64,000 nucleotides of DNA from Sphingobium arseniciresistens (GCA_029167225.1 JARFNK010000024.1:19499-83498), one strand, 5' to 3'. Positions 45,462 through 53,827 are shown, counted from the stretch's first letter. Numbers and translations are program-made. The notes: generated by a model not told the origin, from the sequence alone.

Positions 45462-45544
45462 GAGTCTGACTCCTGATGACTGGATGATCGGTCAGGGTCC
45501 GGGGAAGCGTGGCTGCGCTCCCCCGGCCCGTCTTGGCCTAGCCG

Positions 45545-46015
45545 TTAGAACGCGATTTCATCGTCAAGTTCGGCGGCGGTGTTGTCGGCCAATGCGCCGT
45601 TATCGTCGGCGGTGCTGCCTCCGAAACCATAGTCATCGCCGCTGCGGGAAGGCGTGTTTTCGCGGGACGTGCGAACAGCCGAGCCGAAATCGTCACGGCG
45701 TTCCGGCCTGCGCCACGCTACGCGATAGCCTTCCTCAACCGAGCCGAAAAGTGCGATGGGGAGCGGCTCGGCCATGCTCGGATCGTCGATGTTTCCTTGC
45801 AAGAATACCTCGCCGGTCTTTTTTGCGACGGCTTCCCAAAGCGCGCCGACCTGAACCCAGCGATTGCCCACGTTGAGTTCTACGATTTCGTAATTGGGGG
45901 CCTGATCGTGCTGGCTTTCGACTGGGCGCAAGCCAAGCTTGGGCATATCAATGTTGCGCGTGGCGATCCAACCAAGGAGACGGCCATTCTTCAAGTTAAA
46001 CTCACCAATATTCAT
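45545..46015 (-). CDS. DUF736 protein
   Basis: 156 aa. Starts MNIGEFNLKNGRLLGWIATRNIDMPKLGL, then YEIVELNVGNRWVQVGALWEA and EVFLQGNIDDPSMAEPLPIALFG, the full DUF736 pattern. The C-terminal ~50 residues are an acidic disordered tail. ATG 46015 has AGGAG 8 bases upstream (GTG 46018 is an in-frame alternative). The family is almost confined to alphaproteobacterial plasmids and ICEs. It is cotranscribed with DUF2493 (83 bp gap). The tail and small size suggest a nucleic-acid-binding accessory protein, but this is not shown. Confidence 0.92.
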   Translation of the reverse strand: MNIGEFNLKNGRLLGWIATRNIDMPKLGLRPVESQHDQAPNYEIVELNVGNRWVQVGALWEAVAKKTGEVFLQGNIDDPSMAEPLPIALFGSVEEGYRVAWRRPERRDDFGSAVRTSRENTPSRSGDDYGFGGSTADDNGALADNTAAELDDEIAF

Positions 46016-46694
46016 CACCTATACTCCTAGTAAAAGTGCAACAGAGACAATCCCCAGCCGCACAATTACTTTACCCCCTCCCCTTTATTTTAGATATATT
46101 ATTGTTTTCTTGACAGAATTTCATCGTATCTGGTGAGCCTGAGCCAGTAAAACGGCCGCGGTAGCGGCCCAATCACAAAGTATGCGAAGCATTCCTTCCT
46201 GATCGACGGAGGGTGAGACGGTGCCTGTCGTTCATCGCATCCGGAGCCGCCTTCGCCGGGGCTCAAGGGCTGCGGGTGGTCCGGGGATGCAAGGGACGTC
46301 GCGCTGCGGTCTTTAGAAGTTCTTGGAGATAAGGGGCCTGCCGACCCCTTTGAAACAGGCACTTTTGTCGGCAGGCCCCTTATCTCCTAGAACTTCTTGA
46401 CCGGAGGCAGCCCTTGTATCCCCGGACCACCCGCGGCACGCCGAGACACTGCGAGGGCGGTGTAGGATGCGATGAACGACCTCGCCCGACGGTGATTGCG
46501 GACCGAGGCGCCCCGCCGAGGGCCGCAGCATCGCTGCCCAATGCGGGACGCTTGGGAGATGCGGCACCTTGAAGCTTGCTCGCGAAAGGGATCGTTACCG
46601 CGAAGCGGACAAGACCCCGCAGGGGGCTTGGTCGGAGCGAAGCGGAGATAGAGCCCGGTGCCCGCCCCTGGCGGGCATTCGCCCCGCTTGCTCG
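46016..46694. other. 679-bp intergenic region with AT-rich leader and nested palindrome
   Basis: Bases 46016-46125 are AT-rich (TTTATTTTAGATATATTATTG) and probably hold the promoter for DUF736. The rest is GC-rich and dominated by the nested inverted repeats of 46228-46479. Minus-strand open frames across it (46099-46362, 46313-46567) are the two faces of that palindrome and have no family. Confidence 0.65.
46228..46479. repeat. ~252-bp nested imperfect palindrome
   Basis: Three arm pairs share nearly one centre near 46354: outer 46228-46242 with 46465-46479 (TCGTTCATCGCATCC and its complement), middle 46272-46295 with 46411-46434 (24 bases, 1 mismatch), inner 46315-46345 with 46367-46397 (31 bases, 1 mismatch, 21-base loop). 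It could fold as a cruciform in DNA or a long hairpin in RNA. Possible identities: MITE-like insertion, replication or resolution site, or terminator. No coding function. Confidence 0.85.
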
Positions 46695-46892
46695 CTAGGC
46701 TGACCCTATCCAGAGCACATCGAGCAGACTGTTGCTGACCTTGCGTGCCTCGACAATGACATCGGAATATTCGAGCGGCGTCAAATCTTCAGCTCCGGAT
46801 AGGCGCCAGACATGACCATCCTCTGTTTCGAGAAGGAACCCGCGGTCGCTGGTGTGCAAGACACCACGCAGGCGCAGAGGCACGACTGCCAT
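46695..46892 (-). CDS. Small DUF5818-like protein
   Basis: 65 aa. Beta-rich pattern: RLRGVLHTSDRGFLLETEDGHVWRLSG, then VIVEARKVSNSLLDVLWIGSA. The plan (one small beta barrel with a hydrophobic LLDVxWI end) resembles short DUF5818 proteins of sphingomonads, but this is from memory. The ribosome site is weak. The gene is divergent from the plus-strand gene at 47055. Confidence 0.5.
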   Translation of the reverse strand: MAVVPLRLRGVLHTSDRGFLLETEDGHVWRLSGAEDLTPLEYSDVIVEARKVSNSLLDVLWIGSA

Positions 46893-46997
46893 GATTACAC
46901 CGAAGCTCGACCGCTGCAGGCGGGCGCCCCTGCGGTGGAGGCACGAAAGAGGTTGAAGCGGGAGCCTATAGACATCGCTTTATCATGCACGAAACAC

Positions 46998-47026
46998 TTG
47001 CAATTTGCAAATATGTTCCCTATATG
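46998..47026 (+). promoter_or_regulatory. Sigma70-type promoter for the gene at 47055
   Basis: TTGCAA (46998-47003), 17-base spacer, TATATG (47021-47026), in a locally AT-rich stretch; AAAGGA precedes the start codon. The palindrome ATTTGCAAAT (47003-47012) overlaps the -35/spacer and could be a repressor site. Confidence 0.65.
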
Positions 47027-47054
47027 TTTCGGCGTTGCGTAAAAGGATATTTCC

Positions 47055-47450
47055 ATGATCGCCAGCTATCTTGCCGGTTTCGATTTCAACCTGCCTCTGG
47101 TTGACGCGGTCAATGATCCTGATTTGCCTGCTGTGCGCAGCCAGCTCGCGGCCCTGGCCATAAGCGAAAGCCTGGAAGGCGGTTACTATGAGGCGCAGGA
47201 GTTGGCGGAAGCCTTCCTCGAGGCGGCTCACGAAGCCAATGCCGAGATCAACGATCCCCATAGCCCGGCGCGCGATCGACTGGTGGACATCCTTGATCGC
47301 AACTCCCCCTACCAGCGCTGCCTGTTTGATGCGGTGGCTACACTGTCGTTGGCGGACGCGGCGAGTCATCTTGTCTGGCTTACGGGCCTGATGCGAGACC
47401 GCACCGATATGTATCGGCCGGTGGCCGCCGCGCGCTTGTCCATTCGCTAA
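47055..47450 (+). CDS. Hypothetical protein
   Basis: 131 aa, helical: LPAVRSQLAALAISESLEGG, AQELAEAFLEAAHEANAEIN, FDAVATLSLADAASHLVWLTGLMRDRTDMY. No family, signal peptide or membrane segment is recognised. AAAGGA lies about 8 bases before the ATG and a good sigma70-type promoter with a palindrome lies upstream, so the gene is very probably expressed, perhaps autoregulated. A stretch of 305 bp without a clear gene follows it, containing the structured region at 47536-47719. Confidence 0.65.
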   Translation: MIASYLAGFDFNLPLVDAVNDPDLPAVRSQLAALAISESLEGGYYEAQELAEAFLEAAHEANAEINDPHSPARDRLVDILDRNSPYQRCLFDAVATLSLADAASHLVWLTGLMRDRTDMYRPVAAARLSIR

Positions 47451-47535
47451 GGCGTTTCTGCGGGCCTCCGAATTCCAGCGAATTCAGGTGAAGTTAGTAA
47501 CCGATTGGCAGTAGATGCCGATGGGGCTAGAGGAA

Positions 47536-47719
47536 CCGCGTTCGCCGATGGCGAACCGGAGTGTCGAAACTCTGAACGATAGAGTCGGCTGCAAGGCTTT
47601 TGCGGCCGGATGGCCTGTGCGCATGTCCAGGCTGTTCGGCTAAAGGTGCAGGCGCGCGTCTATCGTCGCGTTTTTCGATCGTCCGGCTCAGGGGCCGGCA
47701 TCCTCCTTCGGAGGGTGCC
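47536..47719 (+). ncRNA. Candidate structured RNA or leader
   Basis: A series of compact hairpins follows in order: GTTCGCC-GAT-GGCGAAC (47540-47556), ACTCT with AGAGT around a 7-base loop (47569-47585), GGCC-GGAT-GGCC (47604-47615), CCGGC with GCCGG (about 47682-47697), and a 9-bp stem with a TTC loop (47698-47718, one G-U pair). No coding frame explains them. The region ends 37 bases before a 49-codon gene, so it may be its regulatory leader or a free small RNA. No Rfam class is recognised. Confidence 0.4.
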
Positions 47720-47755
47720 CGCCGACTGAGTTGGGTTTAGCGGAAAGAGGCGGAC

Positions 47756-47905
47756 ATGACTGAAGACAAGTCAGGACTGAAGAAGGCCATCGAGTTAATG
47801 GAGGAGGCACTCGCGATCCTCATCGACCCAAAAGACCAGGTCGTGGCGATGCGGTTGTCGCACGCACTGGATCTGGCGAGGAGCCGGTTGCTAGAAACAT
47901 CCTGA
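47756..47905 (+). CDS. 49-aa small protein
   Basis: ATG with GAGG 5 bases upstream; encodes MTEDKSGLKKAIELMEEALA and continues to ARSRLLETS. Amphipathic, almost wholly helical, no Cys or membrane segment. Preceded by the structured region described above. A small regulatory or antitoxin-like peptide is possible; no family is recognised. The strong ribosome site is the main support. Confidence 0.55.
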   Translation: MTEDKSGLKKAIELMEEALAILIDPKDQVVAMRLSHALDLARSRLLETS

Positions 47906-48109
47906 GAGATGGCAGTCTCTCCGGAATCGGAGAGGCGACGGAGCCTGCCCATACCCGGCTGGCAGTCGACCTTGGTCCAAGCGCTCTGTGCGCTGACATC
48001 ATGTTTCCGGCGGTGCTCGCGGCGCCTGCTCCGATGCGAGCGCTTAACGCCCAGACCTTACCACTAGGGGCTGGTATCAATCGTCCTACCATATTTCTGG
48101 ATCCGTGGC

Positions 48110-48316
48110 ATGGAGCTCCCAGGTCCTCGCCGGGCGTCCGCATTCATGAACCTGCTCCCCGTTTTAACTGCTGTGGGTGCGATCATCCTGCTCGGCAAAC
48201 CAGTTAGGCTATTCCATATCTTCGGCGGCGGCATCGCCCTGGCGAGTGTCGTGGTCGCGCAGACTATCCGGCAGCCCCTCGGGAGGCGGACACTTGCAAA
48301 TCGGAGTCTTAGTTGA
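48110..48316 (+). pseudogene. C-terminal remnant of an EamA/DMT-family transporter
   Basis: The frame RRASAFMNLLPVLTAVGAIILLGKP followed by LFHIFGGGIALASVVVAQT matches the last two helices of EamA-family exporters (normally ~290 aa with ten helices). Everything upstream is missing, and 47906-48109 shows no continuation in this frame. The gene is therefore a fragment left by rearrangement. No role is expected. Confidence 0.65.
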
Positions 48317-48444
48317 TGAGTGAGGGAGTCTGGGATTTGATCCTGCGTTGATTGTTCGCCTCGTGGAAGTACTTGAGCGCCTTGCGCCTGTCTGTGGAGC
48401 AGTTCACGATGGACAACGTCGTAACGTGCTGAGAATCAGAACAG

Positions 48445-49302
48445 ATGAGTGACGAGTCCGCCTTTGCATCTTGGAGAAGCTATTGGGATTTTGCGCGCGA
48501 GGTCTCCCATAAACACCGCTACCTCCTATCGCCGCCCAGCCGGGCGTTTCTCGACGAACTGATCCGGACGTCCGAAAAGCGGCAGAGCCGATTGCCCGCC
48601 GGCCACCGGCTCTGCCGGGCGCAGGTTGCTCACGGCGAGTATGACGACCCCGATGCCGGACCCCTTCCACGTCCCGCCCTGCCGGCGCGCATGGTTCCCT
48701 TGCCATATTCGGCCTCGGATGGCCGCGCCAATCCGCGCGGCATCCCGTGCCTCTACATGGCCGATGATCGGCACACGGCGATCGCCGAGGTGCGGCCGTG
48801 GATCGGGTCGCTGGTCTCGGTCGCGATCATGCGGACCCTGACAGACCAAAGGCTCGTCGACGTGCGCGACGATAGCGGTCGCACCCCGCTCTATCTCGAA
48901 GGAGAGCCCTCGCCGGATCAGCGCGAGGCAGCGGTTTGGAGCCATGTCGCCCGCGCGTTCCGCGAGCCTGTTCTGCGCGAGGACAATCGTGCCGGATATG
49001 CGCCGACACAGATCATTGCCGAGGCGTTTCGGAACCACGGCTATGACGGCATCGCCTATGGCAGCGCCTTTGGTGAAGGCCGAACCAACATCGTCTTGTT
49101 CGACATCGGCGCGGCGGAACTGGAAGCCTGCGAGCTTCACGGGATCAAGAATGTGCAGCTCGTCCACGACGAGGTTGAAAATCCTTACATCGTGCAGAAG
49201 GAGGAGGACGGCAGGACGTCCTTGGTGCGCAACGTCCTCACGGCGATTGGCCCGGTCGAAGGCCCGATGATTTCGCTGACCTCGGAGGCCGATCCGTCGT
49301 GA
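48445..49302 (+). CDS. RES-domain protein (NAD+ phosphorylase family)
   Basis: 285 aa. The RES domain spans about 55-235: HRLCRAQVAHGEYDD, the core GRANPRGIPCLYMADDRHTAIAEVRPW (conserved Arg and Glu), and YAPTQIIAEAFRNHGYDGIAYGS. RES toxins degrade NAD+. The N-terminal ~50 residues are helical. This is the long RES type, not the compact toxin found with Xre antitoxins. The stop overlaps the next start by 4 bp (GTGA), and three further genes follow without gaps. No recognisable antitoxin precedes it. Confidence 0.85.
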   Translation: MSDESAFASWRSYWDFAREVSHKHRYLLSPPSRAFLDELIRTSEKRQSRLPAGHRLCRAQVAHGEYDDPDAGPLPRPALPARMVPLPYSASDGRANPRGIPCLYMADDRHTAIAEVRPWIGSLVSVAIMRTLTDQRLVDVRDDSGRTPLYLEGEPSPDQREAAVWSHVARAFREPVLREDNRAGYAPTQIIAEAFRNHGYDGIAYGSAFGEGRTNIVLFDIGAAELEACELHGIKNVQLVHDEVENPYIVQKEEDGRTSLVRNVLTAIGPVEGPMISLTSEADPS

Positions 49303-50180
49303 GCAGATGGACCGACCAGGATCTTCTGCGGCTCGACGCCGAGTTCGCGCAGGAAGGCGTCGCTATGCACGCACGGCCGATGCGCGCCGCGATGTCCATT
49401 CTCGGAAGCGGTTTCGTGATCGGCGTGCTCGGGAACCCGGAAGTCGACCGGATCACCGAAGCCTATCTGCGGCTGTTCCCGCAAACGCATCAGGCTTGGC
49501 CCGGCAAAGGCATCGGCCTCGCCGCGTCCGTGGACACGGTGCGCAAAGTGACCGTCGCCGTGATTTTTGGGACATGCGCGATTTCGGTCCACAAGGGCCT
49601 GGGCTTCGAGACCCATGAAGACTGGGTGCAGTGGTGCCGGGGAGACCCGGCCATCGCTGCTTGCAGCGCCCTTGCGTTCGCCGACACCTATGACCTCGCC
49701 TATGGGGTCAATCCGCCCGCCGGCGCGGCCTCCGCCGAATTGTGGAGGATGGCGCTGTCCAACCTGGAAGACGTGGCGAATATCCTTCCCACGGGTTTCA
49801 GCGTCGATTCCGTTCTGCAACCGATCTGCCTCACGGCCGAGTTGTCGATGAAAGCGGCGCTGGTCGATCTCGGCGACGATTCCAAGGCGCTGGCCAGACG
49901 CGACGTCGGGCACAATCACGAAGAACTCGCACGCCGGCTTGCAGCCAGGCATCCGCATCGTGACGATCCGATCGTCGCGGCGGTTGCGACAGCCCTCCCC
50001 GACTATGTCGACAGCCGCTACAAATCGGCGGGGCTGACCAGGCTCGCGGTTGTGAAGCTCGCGCTCGGCGCGCAGTTCATCGCGGCGTCCGCCGCGAGGA
50101 GACTGGGCGATCAGGACTTCGCGGACGAAATGGAACAGGAGTCGTGGCCTGGGCCGCGCAAGGCGGCGTTCTATGCCTAG
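49299..50180 (+). CDS. HEPN-like helical protein of unknown function
   Basis: 293 aa, GTG start with GGAGG 7 bases upstream inside the RES gene. The C-terminal ~120 residues look like a HEPN-type four-helix unit: LTAELSMKAALVDLG, RRDVGHNHEELARRLAA (an R-x4-H arrangement), DYVDSRYKSAGLTRLAVVKLALGAQFI. If so it could be an RNase or a partner that controls the RES enzyme. The N-terminal half is unfamiliar (FVIGVLGNPEVDRITEAYLRL, VDTVRKVTVAVIFG). The last codons overlap the acetyltransferase start by 8 bp. Confidence 0.6.
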   Translation: MSRWTDQDLLRLDAEFAQEGVAMHARPMRAAMSILGSGFVIGVLGNPEVDRITEAYLRLFPQTHQAWPGKGIGLAASVDTVRKVTVAVIFGTCAISVHKGLGFETHEDWVQWCRGDPAIAACSALAFADTYDLAYGVNPPAGAASAELWRMALSNLEDVANILPTGFSVDSVLQPICLTAELSMKAALVDLGDDSKALARRDVGHNHEELARRLAARHPHRDDPIVAAVATALPDYVDSRYKSAGLTRLAVVKLALGAQFIAASAARRLGDQDFADEMEQESWPGPRKAAFYA

Positions 50181-50925
50181 CGCCCCCGACGTCGCCAGGG
50201 CTGACCCGGCGGACCTTGCTGCCGTGCTCGACTGGCTCGAACGCGAATATCAGGAGGATGGCGAAGGCTTCTGGAGCAACCGCGGCACAATCACGGATGC
50301 GCTCGAATATGAAACTCTCTGGGTCATTCGGCGCGGCGGCGAAGCCGTCGCCTTCCAGGTCGGAAGCTATGCCCCCGCCATCGCCAATGTCCGCAAGGAC
50401 TGGCGGCGCCAAGGACTGGGCGACATGCTGTTCGCCGCCTCGCTCGAACGAGCCGTTGCCGACAACGTCAACCTCCTCTCGATCGAATGTTCGCCGCGCA
50501 GCTCGTGGAGCTATTGGCAGCGCCACGGTTTCGAGCGCTACGGTGATATGCGCGAGTGGGGAAAGCTGACCGCCCGGCGCGTGCTGGCGCGCGCGTTCGA
50601 CGTGCCCTCGGAGCTGCCGGAGGTGCACGTCGTCATCGGCTTCTATCCCGAAGTCGTCACCTATGGTCGCGACGTGCCGCCGATCGCCGTGCATCCGGTT
50701 CGGGGCGGACGCCTCAACGATGGCGCCATCATGCTGGAGCGCCGCGTCATCGCCCTGTCGGATGACGAACCGGAAGGAAAGAACCTTGCGGTCAAGATCG
50801 AGGTCGACGGCGAACTGCGCTATTTCTCGAAGGCAAAATATGAGGAAGCTGCGGAGGCCGGCGTGATCCATGACCGGCATGGAGGCACCTTCTATGTCGA
50901 CTACGTCGAGCCGCGCGAACCATAG
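50173..50925 (+). CDS. GNAT-family N-acetyltransferase
   Basis: 250 aa. Residues 1-~150 form a GNAT fold: AVLDWLEREYQEDGEGFW, the acetyl-CoA motif VRKDWRRQGLGDMLFAASLERA (R/QxxGxG/A), and CSPRSSWSYWQRHGFERYGDM. The C-terminal ~100 residues (HPVRGGRLNDGAIMLERR, GELRYFSKAKYEEAAEAGVI) are a separate beta-rich part I do not recognise. It overlaps the HEPN-like gene by 8 bp. In toxin contexts GNAT proteins either acetylate tRNA or modify partner proteins. Which applies here is unknown. Confidence 0.85.
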   Translation: MPSAPDVARADPADLAAVLDWLEREYQEDGEGFWSNRGTITDALEYETLWVIRRGGEAVAFQVGSYAPAIANVRKDWRRQGLGDMLFAASLERAVADNVNLLSIECSPRSSWSYWQRHGFERYGDMREWGKLTARRVLARAFDVPSELPEVHVVIGFYPEVVTYGRDVPPIAVHPVRGGRLNDGAIMLERRVIALSDDEPEGKNLAVKIEVDGELRYFSKAKYEEAAEAGVIHDRHGGTFYVDYVEPREP

Positions 50926-50936
50926 AGAAGACTGGC

Positions 50937-51386
50937 ATGGATCAACAGACCATCGAAAATACAATGCTGGCCGCGATCGCGACGCTTCAACAGGAGGAAG
51001 CGACGATCCTGCAATTCGATGTCGGTGAACGGACAATCTGCGCGTGCCTGGCTGCCATCCTGAAGCGCACCTTCGATCATCACGCAGTCCATGTCGAATA
51101 TAATCGCCACGGGATTTATCCGAAGGAGATCGAACTGCCCGATGGGGCCGGTGAACTCACCGAGAAGCGCATCTTTCCTGACATCATCGTTCACAAACCA
51201 GGCCATGACGACGCAAATCTTCTTGTCGTCGAAGTGAAGAAAACCACCAATCCCGTCGACGACGACCTGGACATCGCCAAGCTTCAGCAGATCAAGCAGC
51301 AGATCGGTTATGATTTCGCCGTCTTCTTGCGACTGCCAACGGGTCCGCATCCCGATCCCGCCGGCCTTCGCATTGTCTGGGTATAG
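50937..51386 (+). CDS. PD-(D/E)XK nuclease-like protein
   Basis: 149 aa, starting 11 bp after the acetyltransferase stop. The pattern EKRIFPDIIVHKPGHDDANLLVVEVKK gives the D...ExK core of the PD-(D/E)XK nuclease fold, and QQIKQQIGYDFAVFLRLP fits the following helix-strand. A Glu-rich N-terminal helix (ENTMLAAIATLQQEEATIL) precedes it. Many small proteins with this core are uncharacterised restriction or repair nucleases. It is the last gene of the RES operon. Confidence 0.65.
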   Translation: MDQQTIENTMLAAIATLQQEEATILQFDVGERTICACLAAILKRTFDHHAVHVEYNRHGIYPKEIELPDGAGELTEKRIFPDIIVHKPGHDDANLLVVEVKKTTNPVDDDLDIAKLQQIKQQIGYDFAVFLRLPTGPHPDPAGLRIVWV

Positions 51387-51564
51387 CGTCCGCTGTCAGG
51401 CACGTTGAGCCCCGGCCCCCTAGAACGCGATCGGTCGCGCGAACCGCCAAAGTCAGGGCCTTCATCGTCGGCAGCCTCGCTTGCCGCCGATGTCAAAGCC
51501 GGGCGCCACCCTCCTTGCCATCCTCGGCCACCACCGCGAGAAGCGGTTTGATCGCCGCCTAACA

Positions 51565-51900
51565 TCAATCTCCAGTCAATTTACGCAGCAACCTGCGCCA
51601 AATGTTCTGACGACGGACAGATTTGGGCGGAGCGAGCACATAGTAGCGTTCGCCTGATGACAGGATGGACCAGCCTTCAGACAGGCGAAGAGCCACGATC
51701 CCGTAAAGATATCTTTTGCCGAGAGCTTCCCAGCCTTCGGTAACGGCAACAAGTGTCAGCGTTAAGAAGGCTTTTTTATGGGCTTCGGAAACCTCCACGT
51801 TCACATGACGGCCTTCGTTCGACTGGTAAAAGCTATAGCGATGCGTCGCGCGCAGCAGCGGTTCGGGCAGAGCCTGCCCGTCGTCGGTATATCTGGACAT
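51565..51900 (-). CDS. Hypothetical protein
   Basis: 111 aa. AAGGAAG lies 6 bases before the ATG. Mixed alpha/beta (RYSFYQSNEGRHVNVEVSEAHKKAFL, TEGWEALGKRYLYGIVALRLSEGWSIL) with a basic C-terminus (RRQNIWRRLLRKLTGD). No family recognised. Last gene of the long minus-strand run, convergent with the RES operon. Confidence 0.65.
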   Translation of the reverse strand: MSRYTDDGQALPEPLLRATHRYSFYQSNEGRHVNVEVSEAHKKAFLTLTLVAVTEGWEALGKRYLYGIVALRLSEGWSILSSGERYYVLAPPKSVRRQNIWRRLLRKLTGD

Positions 51901-52015
51901 GGATGCTTCCTTGTCAGCCAGACGCGCAAATCGGCTCGCGCGGCTAGCGGACCACGCAAGTGAGGTTAGCGTTCAAGGTTGGGAGATAGGCGTTGGCGGG
52001 TTGGTGATCGGTTGG

Positions 52016-52204
52016 TCAGGCGACCCGGACGAGTAGATGTTTATCGTTAACCGGTCGCGTCTCCGTGACGCGGAACGGCTGGCACGAATTCCCCGTTCGT
52101 ACGACGAACTGGTTGCGGCCTGTAGCCTTCCGGCGTTGGATTGCGAGACTGTATGCATTCTCGAACGACGCAAGTCGTGCACGTAAGGGGGACAGAGTGG
52201 TCAT
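52016..52204 (-). CDS. Small hypothetical protein
   Basis: 62 aa, basic: LRARLASFENAYSLAIQRRK, then NQFVVRTGNSCQPFRVTETRP. The AAGGAG site 7 bases before the ATG is one of the best in the region, so a real gene is likely despite its size. It follows the 52259-52810 gene by 54 bp in the same direction. Confidence 0.6.
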   Translation of the reverse strand: MTTLSPLRARLASFENAYSLAIQRRKATGRNQFVVRTGNSCQPFRVTETRPVNDKHLLVRVA

Positions 52205-52258
52205 GGGAAACTCCTTGGTGAAGAAGTGGAAGGCGAATGCGAGTGTGAAGCGCGATGA

Positions 52259-52810
52259 TCAGTGCGACGTATCCGCGATTATGCGCCGTGCGAGGACCGC
52301 GATCTCGTCACGGTCGGCGGTCATGGTGCAGTCGCCCGGTAGCACCACAAAGCCGTCGGAACTGGCGCTGCCTTTTGTGATGTAGATGCGCCAGACGTTG
52401 CGCCGAAGCTCTCCCTGGTCGCGAGGCCGCGTGTCCGAATGGTATAGATCAGCCCATTGGCGTCGATCGGGATCGGGGGAGACGTCAGCCCAATCACCGA
52501 GCAGGCCCAATATGGTATAACCGTCGATTTGCGCGTGATGCTCGCGAGCCGCACGCCGTTCGGCCTCGCGCTTGGGTTCGTCACGCCTCGCCTTGGCTTC
52601 GGCTTGCTTCCAGCGGACTGATGTCAGGCCCGTTTCGAGGCCATGAACGAGATCGACGGCAATGTTCTCCTGTTTTCTGGTCAGGAGAAAGAGGCTGCGA
52701 CCATCGTCGCGGAGCCGATCCGCGCCGTAGCGAGCAAGGATCAGCAACGTTTCCAGTTCGGTTTTCGACAATGTGAGCCGCAGGCCGGCGGCAAGTGCTT
52801 GCGCTTTCAT
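52259..52810 (-). CDS. Hypothetical protein
   Basis: 183 aa from ATG 52810, whose ATGA overlaps the upstream stop by 4 bp; the open frame to 52954 overlaps that gene and is not used. N-terminal helix (MKAQALAAGLRLTLSKTELETLLILARYGADRL), a charged helical middle (RWKQAEAKARRDEPKREAERRAAREHHAQ) and a mixed C-terminus. No family recognised. Part of the minus-strand cargo operon. Confidence 0.6.
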   Translation of the reverse strand: MKAQALAAGLRLTLSKTELETLLILARYGADRLRDDGRSLFLLTRKQENIAVDLVHGLETGLTSVRWKQAEAKARRDEPKREAERRAAREHHAQIDGYTILGLLGDWADVSPDPDRRQWADLYHSDTRPRDQGELRRNVWRIYITKGSASSDGFVVLPGDCTMTADRDEIAVLARRIIADTSH

Positions 52811-52995
52811 GATCGATACCACGGTTTGAGGCCGGCGAGCGGAAGCTTGTGTTCTGCGGCGGCATGGTGGTTGCTGTCGGAGAAAAACCCCCAGTGGCTG
52901 GTGGACGAATATCGCCGGAAGAAGAGCTTTTCGCCTTCTTCGGTGCGTATCCATATGCCAGGAACGATCGGAAATTGGTCTTCAGTTTTGGGCAT
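52807..52995 (-). CDS. Small hypothetical protein
   Basis: 62 aa: KTEDQFPIVPGIWIRTEEGE and FFRRYSSTSHWGFFSDSNHHA. The start codon shares one base with the upstream stop (TAATG) and its stop overlaps the next start by 4 bp, a tight coupling that argues for a real gene. No family recognised. Confidence 0.6.
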   Translation of the reverse strand: MPKTEDQFPIVPGIWIRTEEGEKLFFRRYSSTSHWGFFSDSNHHAAAEHKLPLAGLKPWYRS

Positions 52996-53774
52996 TAGCA
53001 GACCTCCCTTCGTTCAAGTTCCGCGAAGGGCGCCGACAGGCTGGCAGATGCTTCGATATCCTCATGGTCCACGGCATAGACGTCGAGGACAACGCCTTCG
53101 TCCTCATGCTTCACCCTGATGGTGGCCTCGCCGACCGTGATCCAGACATGCTCTCCTGGCTTGCTGTCGAACACTACGTCCGTGTCGGGGAGAATGGCGG
53201 TCGGCTTGGACTCGCCCTTCAGTCCGTTCAACTCGCCGCGCATGAGCCAATTCGTGCCGCCGCCCATGATGTCGTCGGACGTCACCACATAATAGCCACC
53301 GCCGAACTCGCCGGGACGGAGCCGGTCACAAGTCTGTGCCCATTCGAAGGCTAACGGCAGGACGCTCGGAGCACATTTTTGGATCACGCTGGCGATGGCG
53401 TACGGATCGGCCTGGGAACCCGCGATCAGATAGTTGTCGGCCTCGTTCGTGAAACCGAAATGCTCGACGTCGAACGTAGGAAAATCACCGTCGCTGAACA
53501 TGTCGCGAAAGGACGCGAACGGGTCGCCTTCCTCCTCGACCGCATGTTCGGGCCCAATTTCGCCGCGGCCGATATTATGAGGGGAGACCGTCTCACGCGG
53601 CTTCTTTGGAAACGCTGCTTTGAAAGCGTCCGACATGCTATCGTAACGCGCGCCCTGTTCTTTCTCATCCAGGTCGGTCAGCTCGGTGGACAAGTCGTAG
53701 CACTCATCGAGCAGTTCGACCTCTTGCGGGGTCGGCGAGATCGTGAACGACAGTTTCAGATAGTTGTTCGCCAT
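52995..53774 (-). CDS. Hypothetical protein
   Basis: 259 aa, acidic. Contains YLKLSFTISPTPQEVELLDECYD, an acidic central stretch with FDVEHFGFTNEADNYLIAGSQAD, WAQTCDRLRPGEFGGGYYVVT, and a C-terminal beta region (HVWITVGEATIRVKHEDEGVVLDVYAVD). AGGAG precedes the ATG. No family recognised. It lies 53 bp after the GHKL ATPase gene. Confidence 0.65.
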   Translation of the reverse strand: MANNYLKLSFTISPTPQEVELLDECYDLSTELTDLDEKEQGARYDSMSDAFKAAFPKKPRETVSPHNIGRGEIGPEHAVEEEGDPFASFRDMFSDGDFPTFDVEHFGFTNEADNYLIAGSQADPYAIASVIQKCAPSVLPLAFEWAQTCDRLRPGEFGGGYYVVTSDDIMGGGTNWLMRGELNGLKGESKPTAILPDTDVVFDSKPGEHVWITVGEATIRVKHEDEGVVLDVYAVDHEDIEASASLSAPFAELERREVC

Positions 53775-53827
53775 GGTCTTCTCCTGAGATCAGCGGAACG
53801 TGACGGCTGGGGTTGCAGCCGGGTCGG

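Noticed and set aside
46228-46479. CRISPR array
   Set aside because: The repeats are inverted around one centre and not regularly spaced; no cas genes in the window.
47820-48143. 107-codon minus-strand frame
   Set aside because: Low-complexity translation, overlaps the small gene and transporter remnant, no ribosome site.
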